Position numbers and translations under genes: made by a program. The notes beneath the pieces were generated by a model. That model had not been told where the DNA came from, did not search any database, and saw only the letters and a list, made by a program, of their open reading frames with translations. Source: DYRB01 sp963709645 (lineage in GTDB: Bacteria; Pseudomonadota; Gammaproteobacteria; Chromatiales; Chromatiaceae). Taken from it: DNA of 64,000 nucleotides. This document shows positions 19,466 through 29,800 of this stretch, in pieces (within the stretch, counting starts at the first letter, position 1; each line of letters starts with the position of its first letter). The stretch is taken from positions 29,230 through 93,229 of the forward strand of contig CAVPXP010000046.1 of assembly GCA_963709645.1 (NCBI GenBank). Reading direction: 5' to 3'.

Positions 19466-20539
19466 ATGTTCAGTTTCGGTCGAAAAAAGACTGCCCTGTT
19501 GGGCGTTGATATCAGCTCGACTACGGTCAAGGTGATCGAGTTGTCGCAGTCCGGCGGCGCGTCGGCCTCCCTGTTCCGGGTCGAGGCCTATGCCGTCGAG
19601 CCGCTGCCGCCGAACGCCGTAGTTGAAAAGAAGATCGCGGACGTCGACGCCGTCGGACGAACGATCCAGAAAGCGGTCGCCCGCAGCGGTACCAAGGCGA
19701 CTCGTGCCGCCGCGGCTGTTTCCGGCTCGGCCGTCATCACCAAGGTGATCGCGATGGGCGCGGCGCTGAGTCCCGCGGAGATGGAGGCGCAGATCCAGCT
19801 CGAGGCGGATCAGTACATCCCTTATCCGCTCGAAGAGGTCAACATCGACTTCGACGTCCTGGGGCCTTCGTCATCGAGCCCTGAAATGGTGGACGTCTTG
19901 CTCGCAGCCTCCCGGCGCGAGAATGTGGACGACCGCGTTACCGTGCTGGAGGCCGGCGGGCTGACGGCGGCGGTGGTCGACGTCGAGGCCTACGCCATGG
20001 AGAACGCCTGCGCGCTGTTGCTAGGAGCCCGCGGGGACGGGCGAGCGACGCAGACCGTGGCCATCGCCGACGTTGGCGCCGCCACCACGAATCTGCATGT
20101 GCTGCATGAGGGCCGCATCGTCTACACCAGGGAACAGAATTTCGGCGGGCAGCAGCTCATCGAGGAGATCCAGCGCCGCTACGCGGTGCCGCAAGACCAG
20201 GCGTTGCGAGACCTGATCGAAGGCAACCTGCCGGCGGGTTTCGAGCCGGAGGTCCTTACCCCGTTCAAAGAGATGCTGTCCCAACAGATTGGCCGGGCGC
20301 TCCAGTTTTTCTATTCGTCCAGTACCTTCAACCGGGTTGACCGGCTCGTCGTTGCGGGCGGTGCCGCAGGACTCAGGCAAGTGGACAAGCTCGTTGAGGA
20401 TCGGCTGGGTATCAGTACCAAGGTGGCTAACCCGTTCACCCATATGTCACTGGCAACGCACATCAAGGCCCAGGACATCGCCCGGGACGCCCCCTCGTTG
20501 ATGATCGCAGTCGGGCTGGCCCTGAGGGGGTTCGACTAA
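19466..20539 (+). CDS. pilM: Type IV pilus inner-membrane platform protein PilM
   Basis: 357 residues, actin-like ATPase fold. Starts FGRKKTALLGVDISSTTVKVIEL, with phosphate 1 motif GVDISSTTVK, phosphate 2 region IADVGAATTNLHV and the adenosine motif VVAGGAAGLRQV. PilM is cytoplasmic and binds the N-terminal tail of PilN, coupling the pilus motor to the alignment complex. First gene of the pilMNOPQ operon; pilN starts immediately after the TAA. Confidence 0.96.
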   Translation: MFSFGRKKTALLGVDISSTTVKVIELSQSGGASASLFRVEAYAVEPLPPNAVVEKKIADVDAVGRTIQKAVARSGTKATRAAAAVSGSAVITKVIAMGAALSPAEMEAQIQLEADQYIPYPLEEVNIDFDVLGPSSSSPEMVDVLLAASRRENVDDRVTVLEAGGLTAAVVDVEAYAMENACALLLGARGDGRATQTVAIADVGAATTNLHVLHEGRIVYTREQNFGGQQLIEEIQRRYAVPQDQALRDLIEGNLPAGFEPEVLTPFKEMLSQQIGRALQFFYSSSTFNRVDRLVVAGGAAGLRQVDKLVEDRLGISTKVANPFTHMSLATHIKAQDIARDAPSLMIAVGLALRGFD

Positions 20540-21175
20540 ATGGCGCGTATCAATCTGCTGCCGTGGCGTGAGGCCGAGCGCAAGCACCGGCAACGGGAGT
20601 TTGCCAGCGCTGCGGGCCTCGCCCTCGCCGCCACGGTCCTCTTGGGGCTTGCAGTGCACGTCCAAATCGAGGCCACCATCGCCGCGCAACAGGAACGCAA
20701 CCAGTACCTCCAATCTCAGATCGCGGCCTTGGATGTCCAGATCAAGAGGATACAGGATCTGGACGCAACGAAGGCCAACCTGATTGCGCGTATGAACGTC
20801 ATTCAGTCGCTCCAGAAGAGCCGCCCGGAGGTCGTCCACCTGTTCGACGAGCTGGTGATTACGGTCCCGGAGGGAATTTTTCTGACCAAGGTCGAGCAGA
20901 GCGGCAAGTCGGTCATCGTCGAAGGTCAGGCACAGTCCAACGCCCGCGTCTCCTCGTTCATGCGCAACATCGAGGCATCAGCCTGGGTGGGTGATCCCTC
21001 CCTGCAATTGATCGAGAACAAGGATCAGACTGGCACGGGCTTAAGCCGCTTCCGCTTACGTTTCGACCAGCGTCCGGTCGGTGACGCGGGTGAGGATGGT
21101 GCGGCCAACCCGCCAGGGGTTAAACCCAAAGCCGCAATGCCTGCGACCTCCGCCACATCCCAGAAACAGACATGA
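20540..21175 (+). CDS. pilN: Type IV pilus alignment protein PilN
   Basis: 211 residues. The conserved N-terminus MARINLLPWREAERKHR contains the INLLPWR motif that binds PilM. One membrane segment (about 21-42) is followed by a coiled-coil and a ferredoxin-like periplasmic domain. The C-terminal ~25 residues are Pro/Ala-rich. It forms heterodimers with PilO. The ATG abuts the pilM stop, and the stop overlaps the pilO start (ATGA). Confidence 0.95.
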   Translation: MARINLLPWREAERKHRQREFASAAGLALAATVLLGLAVHVQIEATIAAQQERNQYLQSQIAALDVQIKRIQDLDATKANLIARMNVIQSLQKSRPEVVHLFDELVITVPEGIFLTKVEQSGKSVIVEGQAQSNARVSSFMRNIEASAWVGDPSLQLIENKDQTGTGLSRFRLRFDQRPVGDAGEDGAANPPGVKPKAAMPATSATSQKQT

Positions 21176-21795
21176 ACGTCAGCCAACTCAACGAGCTCAG
21201 TTTCAGCAACGTCGGTGACTGGCCGACACCGGTCAAGGCGCTGGGGATCCTGGTACTTTGTTCCGCGGTCGTTTTCGCCTTGTACTACTTCGATACCAGT
21301 GATCAGCTGGTCCGTCTGGACGCAGAGCAACAGAAGGAGCCCGAGTTGCGCACAAGCTTCGAGACGAAGCAGGCTAAGGCCGCCAATCTCGATGCCTACG
21401 AGCAGCAATTAGAGGCGATGAAGGAGTCCTTCGGCACCATGCTTCGCCAGCTTCCAGACAAGACCGAAGTGGCGGCCCTGCTTGTGGACGTGTCTCAGAC
21501 GGGTCTCGCCGCCGGCCTGGAGTTTAAGCTGTTCCAGCCCGAGGGGGAGGCACTGAAGGATTTCTACGCGGAGCTCCCGATTAAGGTCAATGTTACCGGG
21601 CACTACCACGAGTTTGGGCGTTTTGTCAGCGGCCTGGCCGCTCTGTCGCGCATCGTCACCATCCACGACGTGAAGATCGATGCCCCGCCGTCGCAAACAA
21701 CACGCACGCCTGGCGCGGACCCGGCCGGCCCCCGGCTCAGTCTTCAGGCAACCGTGAAGACCTACAGATACCTCGACGAGGCCGGACTCAAATGA
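21172..21795 (+). CDS. pilO: Type IV pilus alignment protein PilO
   Basis: 207 residues: a short cytoplasmic N-terminus (LNELSFSNVGDWPTPVKALG), one membrane helix (about 22-42), a coiled coil, then a periplasmic domain with FGTMLRQLPDKTEVAALL and PIKVNVTGHYHEFGRFV, typical of PilO. Overlaps pilN and pilP by 4 bp each, so translation is coupled through the operon. Confidence 0.95.
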   Translation: MNVSQLNELSFSNVGDWPTPVKALGILVLCSAVVFALYYFDTSDQLVRLDAEQQKEPELRTSFETKQAKAANLDAYEQQLEAMKESFGTMLRQLPDKTEVAALLVDVSQTGLAAGLEFKLFQPEGEALKDFYAELPIKVNVTGHYHEFGRFVSGLAALSRIVTIHDVKIDAPPSQTTRTPGADPAGPRLSLQATVKTYRYLDEAGLK

Positions 21796-22310
21796 GGGCC
21801 ATACGCTTGTCAGGCCTGCTCGTAGCCGCGACCCTCGTCGCATGTGGCGGCGGCGGCATGCAAGACCTTGAAGATTACGTTGCGCAGGTGCGCCGCCGCC
21901 CGCCTGGGCCCATCTCCGCGCTGCCCGAACTCAAGCCGATTCCGACCTTCCTGTACGACCCGGGCGATCGGCGTGACCCCTTCGTTTCGGACGCCTTGGT
22001 CGAGAGCGCCGCCCTCCCCAGAGTGCCTGGGGGCCTCGCCCCAGATCCATCGCGCCGCAAGGAGGAACTCGAGCAGTACCCCCTCGATTCCCTGGCCATG
22101 GTCGGGACCCTGTCCCAGGGGGATACGCAGTGGGCACTTATACGGACACGCGAAGGTGTCCTCCACTACGTGCGTGTGGGCCATTACCTTGGCCAGAACA
22201 ACGGACAGATCACCCGTATCGATGAGGGTCAGGTCCAGCTCACGGAGATCGTCAACGATGGCGGGGGCGAGTGGCGCGAACGGCAGGCCACCGTCGCACT
22301 GAAGCAATAG
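21792..22310 (+). CDS. pilP: Type IV pilus lipoprotein PilP
   Basis: 172 residues with a lipoprotein signal (SGLLVAATLVAC, acylated C18), followed by MQDLEDYVAQVRRRPPGPI, which is the PilN/PilO-binding segment, and FLYDPGDRRDPF. The C-terminal beta domain (VRVGHYLGQNNGQITRIDEG) contacts the secretin PilQ. It links the inner-membrane alignment complex with the outer-membrane pore. Confidence 0.95.
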   Translation: MRAIRLSGLLVAATLVACGGGGMQDLEDYVAQVRRRPPGPISALPELKPIPTFLYDPGDRRDPFVSDALVESAALPRVPGGLAPDPSRRKEELEQYPLDSLAMVGTLSQGDTQWALIRTREGVLHYVRVGHYLGQNNGQITRIDEGQVQLTEIVNDGGGEWRERQATVALKQ

Positions 22311-22331
22311 ATTGCCGGAGATCACGTCGCG

Positions 22332-24662
22332 ATGAACCACTTGCCACAGATGTACGATGTCCCCGGCGGTCCGGTCACAACCCGAAGCAGAGGGCGATGG
22401 ACGGGGCTACTGACGCTGCTGATTCCGGTCATGCTCGCTCCCTGGGCCGGTGCAGGGGCGGCGACCGTCTTGCAAAACGTCGAGTTTGCGGGGCTTCCGG
22501 GCAATCAGGTTCAGATCGATTTGGTCCTGTCCGGCGCAGTCAAAGCACCTGAGGCCTTTTCCACGGAATCCCCTGCGCGGATCGCCCTGGACCTCCCGGG
22601 CGTTACCAGCGGTCTCCAGAACAAGACCGTAACTGTCGGCGTCGGGGTCGTTCAGAGTGTCGTTGCGGTGGAGGCGGGCGACCGCACCCGCGTGGTGGTC
22701 AACCTGAACGAATCTGTTCCCTACCAGGTCACGACTCGCGGCAACCGGGTCACGATTGGCGTGAACACCCAGCAAACCTCCGCTCCGGCCTCTCTGGCTG
22801 AGCCCGTTGCCGCCACCGTCAGCCAGGGAAAACAGGCACGCGCGCCCAGGCCAGCGGCCCGTTCGCGCGCCAGCCGCGGCGGCGCCCTGCGGGACCTGGA
22901 TTTTCGCCGCGGCGACACCGGCGAGGGGCGCGTCATCATCAAGCTGCCCGATGCGAGCACACGGGTCGCGGTGCGGGAGCAGGGGACACACGTGCTCGTC
23001 GACGTCTTCGATACCGCCCTGCCGCAGCGCCTGTTCCGCCGGCTCGACGTGGCAGACTTCGCGACGCCGGTGGCCAGCGTTGAGACCAAACCCAAGGGGC
23101 GCGATGTCGAGATCGACATCAAGGCGGGCTCCGACTACGACTACCTGGCCTACCAGACCGACGACCTCTTCACGCTCGAGTTCCGCACCCTGACCAAGGC
23201 CGAGAAGGAGCAGGGGCGGAAGAAGGACGTGGTCTACTCCGGTGACCGCCTCTCGCTCAATTTCCAGGACATCGAGGTCCGCGCCGTCCTGCAGCTTCTG
23301 GCCGACTTTACCGGGCTCAATCTGGTGGCGAGCGACACGGTCACTGGAAACATCACCCTGCGGCTCAAGAACGTGCCCTGGGACCAGGCCCTGGACATCA
23401 TCCTGAAGACCAAGGGTCTGTCCATGCGCCAGCAAGGCAATGTGGTCATGATCGCCCCGACCACGGAGGTCGCCGCTCAGGAGAAGCTGCAGATGGAGTC
23501 CGAGCAGCAGATCGAGGAGCTCGCACCCCTGCGTTCGGAGTTCGTCCAGGTCAACTACGCCAAGGCCGGCGAATTGGCCGCCCTGCTCAAGTCCGCGGAG
23601 AACCAGCTGGTGTCCGAGCGCGGCGCTGTGACCTTCGACAAGCGCACCAACAGCCTGCTGGTCAAGGATACGGCGGCCAATCTGGAGGACGTGCGCAAGG
23701 TGGTTGCACGCCTCGACATCCCCGTGCGGCAGGTCATGATCGAGTCGCGCATCGTCATCGCCAACAACGATTTTGCGCGCGACCTTGGCGTGCGGTTTGG
23801 CCTGTCGTTCGCGACCGGTTCCCTCAGTGGCAATCAGCTGCTCGTCGGCGGTACCCAGGGCGGCGGGCTGGAGAACAGCTCCCTCTACAACGCGGGCGCC
23901 TTCGGTCAGAACATCGAGACTGGCACAGCCTACAACCCGATCATTGTTAGCGGTTCGGGGACAGGCGCCAACCAGCAGGGCCTGATGGTGGACCTGCCAA
24001 CGACCTTGGGCACCTCAGGCGCGGTCAATTTCCTGGTCGGCAAGGTCGGGTCCTACCTCCTGAACCTGGAACTCTCGGCCATGCAGAAGGAGGGTCGCGG
24101 GGAGATCATCTCCAATCCTCGGGTCGTGACCTCCGATCAACGCAAGGCGACGATCAAGGTGGGCCAGGAGATCCCCTATCAGGAGTCGTCTCAGAACAGC
24201 GTCACGAATACCGTGTCTTTCAAGGAGGCGGTCCTGAAACTCGATGTGACACCGGCCATCACCCCCGACGACCGCATCATCATGGATCTCAAGGTGAACA
24301 AGGACAATCCGGACTACAGCCGCGAGGTCAATGGCGTGCCGCCCATCGATACCCGTGCCCTCGAGACCTCCGTGCTGGTCGACAACGGCGAGACGGTGGT
24401 CCTCGGCGGCGTCTACGAGCGGACCAAGACCTTCAGCAAGGAACAGGTGCCCTGGCTTGGGGATATCCCCATCCTGGGCAATCTGTTCAAGCAGAGGAAC
24501 AATCAGGACAACAATTCCGAGCTGCTGATCTTTGTGACCCCCAAGATCCTCAAGTCGGAGATGGCAATCAACGACGGCATGTATCAGCGGACCACGTCCA
24601 ACGAGCCGTATCAGCAGACCATGTCCAACGAGTTGTATCGGAAGACCATGACCAAGGAGTGA
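22332..24662 (+). CDS. pilQ: Type IV pilus secretin PilQ
   Basis: 776 residues with an N-terminal hydrophobic export signal. Two AMIN domains (about 40-135 and 190-295) bind peptidoglycan. A secretin/TonB N-terminal domain (about 300-375, LNFQDIEVRAVLQLLADF) and an N1 domain follow. The C-terminal secretin domain contains VMIESRIVIANNDFARDLG and the signature VLGGVYERTK ... VPWLGDIPILGNLF. It forms the outer-membrane pore for the pilus. The end (24582-24659) carries three 9-residue imperfect repeats beyond the usual secretin terminus. Confidence 0.95.
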   Translation: MNHLPQMYDVPGGPVTTRSRGRWTGLLTLLIPVMLAPWAGAGAATVLQNVEFAGLPGNQVQIDLVLSGAVKAPEAFSTESPARIALDLPGVTSGLQNKTVTVGVGVVQSVVAVEAGDRTRVVVNLNESVPYQVTTRGNRVTIGVNTQQTSAPASLAEPVAATVSQGKQARAPRPAARSRASRGGALRDLDFRRGDTGEGRVIIKLPDASTRVAVREQGTHVLVDVFDTALPQRLFRRLDVADFATPVASVETKPKGRDVEIDIKAGSDYDYLAYQTDDLFTLEFRTLTKAEKEQGRKKDVVYSGDRLSLNFQDIEVRAVLQLLADFTGLNLVASDTVTGNITLRLKNVPWDQALDIILKTKGLSMRQQGNVVMIAPTTEVAAQEKLQMESEQQIEELAPLRSEFVQVNYAKAGELAALLKSAENQLVSERGAVTFDKRTNSLLVKDTAANLEDVRKVVARLDIPVRQVMIESRIVIANNDFARDLGVRFGLSFATGSLSGNQLLVGGTQGGGLENSSLYNAGAFGQNIETGTAYNPIIVSGSGTGANQQGLMVDLPTTLGTSGAVNFLVGKVGSYLLNLELSAMQKEGRGEIISNPRVVTSDQRKATIKVGQEIPYQESSQNSVTNTVSFKEAVLKLDVTPAITPDDRIIMDLKVNKDNPDYSREVNGVPPIDTRALETSVLVDNGETVVLGGVYERTKTFSKEQVPWLGDIPILGNLFKQRNNQDNNSELLIFVTPKILKSEMAINDGMYQRTTSNEPYQQTMSNELYRKTMTKE
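24582..24659 (+). repeat. Three 27-bp imperfect tandem repeats at the 3' end of pilQ
   Basis: Units begin at 24582, 24609 and 24636 and encode YQRTTSNEP, YQQTMSNEL and YRKTMTKE, giving a Thr/Asn/Glu-rich tail after the secretin domain. The repeat is in frame and ends at the TGA. Confidence 0.75.
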
Positions 24663-24762
24663 CCCGCCAGGATCCGCGAGTCGGAGGTGGTAACCCGTTG
24701 ATCTGATAGCCGCCGACAGGCCCCGCCGGGGGCAGGTGCTTGCCCCCCAGGACGGGGGGTAT

Positions 24763-24790
24763 GCCGGGCGCGCAGGGAGCGACGCCCGGC
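24763..24790 (+). other. Hairpin in the pilQ-aroK intergenic region
   Basis: GCCGGGCG (24763-24770) and CGCCCGGC (24783-24790) form a perfect 8-bp stem with a 12-base loop, about 40 bp before the aroK start. There is no T-tract. Outside it GGTATGCC and GGCATACC also pair at longer range. It may be a partial terminator or a processing site between the pil and aro genes. Confidence 0.35.
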
Positions 24791-24827
24791 TTGCCCCCGC
24801 GGCGGAAATCTGGCATACCTGTCGCGC

Positions 24828-25352
24828 ATGATGCGACCACAGAATATCTTCCTAGTGGGTCCGATGGGGGCTGGCAAGAGCACCATCGGGCGCCAGCTTG
24901 CCGAGGCCCTCTCCTACAGCTTCCGCGACAGCGACCACGAGATTCAGCGCCGTACCGGCGTGGACATCTCAACGATCTTCGAATACGAGGGCGAGGAGGG
25001 GTTCCGCGAACGGGAACGCCAGGTCATCGAAGAGCTGATCCAGGAAGACGGGATTGTGCTCGCCACTGGGGGCGGCGTCGTAATGCGTCCCGAGAATCGC
25101 CAGGGCCTGACCGCACGTGGGGTTGTGATCTACCTCTATTGCAGCCCGGAACAGCAGTACGTCCGGACCTCCCGCGACCGCAACCGCCCGCTCCTCCAGA
25201 CCGAAGACCCGAAGGCTCGCCTGCGGGAGCTGATGGAGGAGCGCGACCCCCTCTATCGGCAGATCGCTGACCTGGTTGTCTCCACCGAAAAGCGGGGCAC
25301 GGCCTCCGTGGTGAAGGAGATCCGGCGCCGCCTGGAGGCGGAAGACCTGTGA
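24828..25352 (+). CDS. aroK: Shikimate kinase
   Basis: 174 residues. Walker A GPMGAGKSTIG, shikimate-binding Asp in FRDSDHEIQRR, VLATGGGVV (Walker B region) and the lid segment DRNRPLL are all present. Phosphorylates shikimate at O3 in aromatic amino acid synthesis. The TGA overlaps the GTG start of aroB. The pilQ-aroK-aroB order is conserved in many gammaproteobacteria. Confidence 0.95.
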   Translation: MMRPQNIFLVGPMGAGKSTIGRQLAEALSYSFRDSDHEIQRRTGVDISTIFEYEGEEGFRERERQVIEELIQEDGIVLATGGGVVMRPENRQGLTARGVVIYLYCSPEQQYVRTSRDRNRPLLQTEDPKARLRELMEERDPLYRQIADLVVSTEKRGTASVVKEIRRRLEAEDL

Positions 25353-26455
25353 GTGCGGCGCGACAGACCGCCCGCCTCGATGTCGATTTGGGCGAGCGAT
25401 CCTATCCCATCTTTGTCGGCAGCGGGCTCATCGCCGACCCTGCCTGTTACGCCCCCTACCTCGCTGGCCCTCAGGTCCTGATCGTCACCAACGTGACTGT
25501 CGCGCCTCTGTACATTGGACAGGTGCGCGCAGCACTGTCTGGCCATCAGGTCCAGGAGGTCATCCTCCCGGATGGGGAGAAGTACAAGACCCTGGAGGTC
25601 TGGAACCGCATCTTTGACGCACTGCTCAGGTCCCGCTTCGCCCGTGACTGCACCATCCTTGCCCTCGGCGGGGGAGTGGTTGGGGACATGGCCGGCTTTG
25701 CGGCGGCCTGCTATCAACGGGGGGTCGCGTTCATCCAGGTCCCGACGACTCTGCTCGCCCAGGTCGACTCCTCCGTTGGCGGCAAGACTGGGGTCAATCA
25801 CGCCCTGGGCAAGAACATGATCGGGGCTTTCCACCAGCCCAGCGCCGTCATCGCCGATACCGATACCTTGGCGACCCTGCCCGACCGCGAGTTATCCGCT
25901 GGGATCGCCGAGGTCTACAAGTACGGTCTGATACGCGATCCCGGGTTTTTTGACTGGATCGAGACCCGCATGGGGGCCCTGCTCGACCGCAACCCCGCTG
26001 CCCTAGTTGAGGCCATCCAGCGCTCGTGCCGGAACAAGGCGGAGGTGGTGGGGGCCGACGAGCGGGAGTCGGGCGAGCGGGCCTTGCTGAACCTCGGTCA
26101 CACCTTCGGGCATGCTATCGAGACCGGCACTGGCTATGGTGCCTGGCTCCACGGCGAGGCCATAGCTGTGGGCATGTGCATGGCAGCTGACCTCTCGCAT
26201 CGCCTTGGCTGGATCGGGCTGGCCGACTTGGAGCGCATCCGTGCCCTGACGCTGGCCGCCCGTCTCCCCGTTGCGCCGCCGCCGGGGCTCGGACCGGAGC
26301 GCTTCCTGGAGTTGATGGCAGTCGACAAGAAGGTCCTCGGCGGGCGTCTGCGGTTGGTCTTGCTGCGGAGCATCGGTGATGCGGTCGTGACCGGTGACTT
26401 TGCCTCCGAGGCTCTCAAAGACACCCTTTCGTCCTGCTATACCCCGGCGCGCTAG
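25349..26455 (+). CDS. aroB: 3-dehydroquinate synthase
   Basis: 368 residues from a GTG that overlaps the aroK stop by 4 bp. NAD and substrate motifs are conserved: LALGGGVVGDMAGFAAACYQRG, PTTLLAQVDSSVGGKTGVNH, zinc ligands in LNLGHTFGHAIE and LHGEAIAVGM. Converts DAHP to 3-dehydroquinate. The stop codon lies inside a 12-bp palindrome (26448-26459). The SPOR/DamX-type gene that follows aroB in many relatives is absent. Confidence 0.95.
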   Translation: MSAARQTARLDVDLGERSYPIFVGSGLIADPACYAPYLAGPQVLIVTNVTVAPLYIGQVRAALSGHQVQEVILPDGEKYKTLEVWNRIFDALLRSRFARDCTILALGGGVVGDMAGFAAACYQRGVAFIQVPTTLLAQVDSSVGGKTGVNHALGKNMIGAFHQPSAVIADTDTLATLPDRELSAGIAEVYKYGLIRDPGFFDWIETRMGALLDRNPAALVEAIQRSCRNKAEVVGADERESGERALLNLGHTFGHAIETGTGYGAWLHGEAIAVGMCMAADLSHRLGWIGLADLERIRALTLAARLPVAPPPGLGPERFLELMAVDKKVLGGRLRLVLLRSIGDAVVTGDFASEALKDTLSSCYTPAR

Positions 26456-26870
26456 CGCGGCCCGGCGTCAGGTGCGCCAGGCTGGTGCGAGCTGACTGGG
26501 TCTGCACCATTCCGGTTCGCGAGGCGCGCTCGCGTGCCTGCTTCTGCGCGGCGACCGACCGCACCCAAAGCAAGCCCGCCGATGCCACGGTCTTGGACTG
26601 GGGTGGCATGCATTCTGCACGTTTAGTAAGATCGGCGGTCCGACGCAGCCAGGACCGCATCACAGGTCTGTCGGCTCGCGCTTCATGGCACCCGAGTCAA
26701 GGCCAGGATGGGCCTAGGCTTCAGCAGGGGCGTTGCGAGCGCCGCACACACGACCGCGGGGATAACCGGACCCGGCACCAGGTGTCACGCAGCGCAGGGG
26801 CAAGCGCCCCGGGTCAAAGCACAGCGCGCCACAATCCGCCACCCAGATACAGGATCCAGCGAGGTCAGCG
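26456..26870. other. Intergenic region between aroB and gltB, no supported gene
   Basis: 415 bp without a convincing reading frame. In many relatives a SPOR-domain gene occupies this position; no trace of a SPOR motif is visible. It presumably contains the gltBD promoter, which I could not place. Confidence 0.4.
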
Positions 26871-29800
26871 ATGAGCCTTCGTGCCCTACCCGCAGCCCAC
26901 GGGTTGTACGACCCTGCCAACGAGCACGATGCCTGCGGCGTCGGCTTCGTTTGCAACATCAAGAACGCCAAGAGCCGCCGTATCGTCGAGCAGGGCTTGG
27001 AGCTATTGGTCCGCCTGACCCACCGCGGAGCTGTGGGCGCAGATCCCAGGGCCGGCGACGGGGCTGGCATCCTGGTGCAGATCCCCGACGCCTTTTTCCG
27101 AGCCACAGTGGAGTTTGATCTCCCGCCGGCGGGCACCTATGGGGTCGGCATGGTCTTGCTGCCCCAAGATGCGGCCTGTCGGGTGGAGATGCAGGAAACT
27201 ATCGAACGCCATCTCATCGAGGGCGGGCAGCGTGTCCTCGGCTGGCGCGACGTACCTGTCGACAACAGCGTACTGGGGGCAAGCGTTATCCCGACCGAGC
27301 CAGTCATCCGGCAGGTCTTCGTCGGTTGCGGGGAAAACTGCTCAGATCAGGATGCCTTCGAGCGCAAGCTGTTCGTCGTCCGTAAGCGCATGGACAATGC
27401 CATCCGTGCGGCGGGCCATGCCAAGACGGCCTACTACGTCTCGTCCATGTCCTCTCGCACCATCGTCTACAAGGGGATGCTGCTCGCGGACCAGGTGGCC
27501 GCCTACTACCTGGACCTTCAAGACTCGCGCTTCGAATCGGCCTTGGCTTTGGTGCACCAGCGTTTTTCCACCAACACCTTCCCGACCTGGGACCTGGCCC
27601 ACCCCTTCCGCATGATCTGCCACAACGGGGAAATCAACACCTTGCGCGGCAATGTCAACTGGATGGCGGCGCGCCGCCACACGATGCGCTCCGAGGTCCT
27701 CGGTGACGACCTCGACAGCATCTGGCCGCTGATTCCCGAGGGTCAGTCGGATTCCGCTTCCTTTGACAATGCCCTGGAGTTGCTGGTCATGGGAGGCTAC
27801 TCCTTGGCCCACGCCATGATGCTCCTGATCCCCGAGGCATGGGCCGGCAACAAGCTGATGGATGAACAGCGCCGCGCCTTTTACGAATACCACGCGGCCC
27901 TCATGGAACCCTGGGACGGTCCGGCGGCGGTCGCCTTCACTGACGGGCGACAGATCGGCGCAACCCTGGACCGCAATGGACTGCGCCCAGCCCGCTATCT
28001 CGTCACCAATGACGATCTGGTCATGATGGCCTCAGAGATGGGGGTGTTGGACATCCCAGAGGAACAGATCGTCAAGAAGTGGCGCCTGCAGCCGGGCAAG
28101 ATGTTCCTCATCGACCTGGAGCAAGGGCGCATCATTGACGACGCCGAGATCAAGTCCAAGCTTGCCTCTGCCCGCCCTTACCGCCAGTGGCTGCAGCGCA
28201 CCCAGATCCACCTGGATGAGCTGCCGACCGACGTGGCGCCCATGGCCCCGGACGACGACACCCTGATCGAGGCCCAACAGGCCTTCGGCTACACGCAGGA
28301 GGACATCAAGTTCCTGCTCACCCCCATGGTCCTGACCGGGCAGGAGGCGGTGGGGTCCATGGGCGCGGACAACCCCCCTTCGGTCCTGTCTGCACGCCCC
28401 AAGCACCTCTCGACCTACTTCAAGCAAAACTTTGCCCAGGTGACCAATCCGCCGATCGACCCGATCCGGGAGGAGCTGGTCATGTCCCTGGTCTCCCTCA
28501 TCGGCCCGCGGCCCAATCTGCTCCGCCTCGACGAGGCGAGCAAGAACTGGCGCCTCGAGGTCACTCAACCGGTTTTGACCAACGAGGACCTTGAGCGGGT
28601 CCGGCACATCCAGGACAATTCCGGCGGGGCCTTCCGCACCCGTAACCTGGATATGGTTTACCTGGCCGAGGCCGGCGCGCAGGGCATGGCCCCTGCGCTC
28701 GATCGCCTCTGTGCCGAGGCCGAGCAGGCCGTGCGGGACAACTTCAACATCCTGATCCTGTCCGACCGCAACACGAACCGCGACCACATCGCCATCCCGG
28801 CCCTGCTGGCTACCTCCGCGGTGCACCACCATCTGATCCGCTGCGGGATGCGTACCAGCGTGGGTCTCGTGGTGGAGACCGGCTCGGCCATCGAGGTCCA
28901 CCACTTCGCCGTCTTGGCGGGCTACGGGGCCGAGGCCATCAACCCCTATCTGGCCTTCGACACCATCGCGTCCCTGTTGCCGCGCCTTCCGGAGCCGCTC
29001 CAGTTCGAGGAGGCGCAGAAGCGCTACATCAAGGCGCTGGGCAAGGGCCTCCTCAAGGTGATGTCCAAGATGGGCATCTCCACTTTCCAGTCCTACTGCG
29101 GAGCGCAGATCTTCGACGCGGTGGGCCTGAATGGGGAGATCATCGCCCAGTACTTCACCGGAACCCAGAGCAGTGTGGAGGGGGTTGGCCTGGATGAGGT
29201 GGCCCAGGAGGCCGTGCGCTGGCATCGCCAGGGCTTCGGCAACGAGCACATCTACCGCAGGCACCTGGACGTTGGCGGGGATTACGCCTATCGCCTCCGC
29301 GGCGAGGACCACATCTGGACGCCTGAGTCCATTGCGGCCTTGCAGCATGCAACGCGCGCGAACTCTGCGGCCACCTTCGCCGAGTTCTCCCGCCTCATCG
29401 ATGAACAGAACGAGCGCCTCCTGACCTTCCGCGGGCTGATGCAGTTGCGCTTCGCGGAGCAGCCTATTCCGCTCGACGAGGTCGAGCCGGCCAAGGAGAT
29501 CGTCAAGCGCTTCGCCACCGGGGCCATGTCCTTCGGGTCCATCTCCTATGAGGCCCACTCGACCTTGGCGCGGGCGATGAACGCCATCGGCGGCAAGTCC
29601 AACACAGGGGAAGGCGGCGAAGAGCCCGAGCGTTTCAACCCGCTGCCCGACGGCTCGCCTAACCCCGAGCGGTCCGCCATCAAGCAGGTCGCCTCGGGAC
29701 GCTTCGGGGTGACCACCGAGTATCTGGTCAACGCCGACGACATCCAGATCAAGATCGCCCAAGGCGCCAAGCCCGGTGAGGGTGGCCAGTTGCCCGGCCA

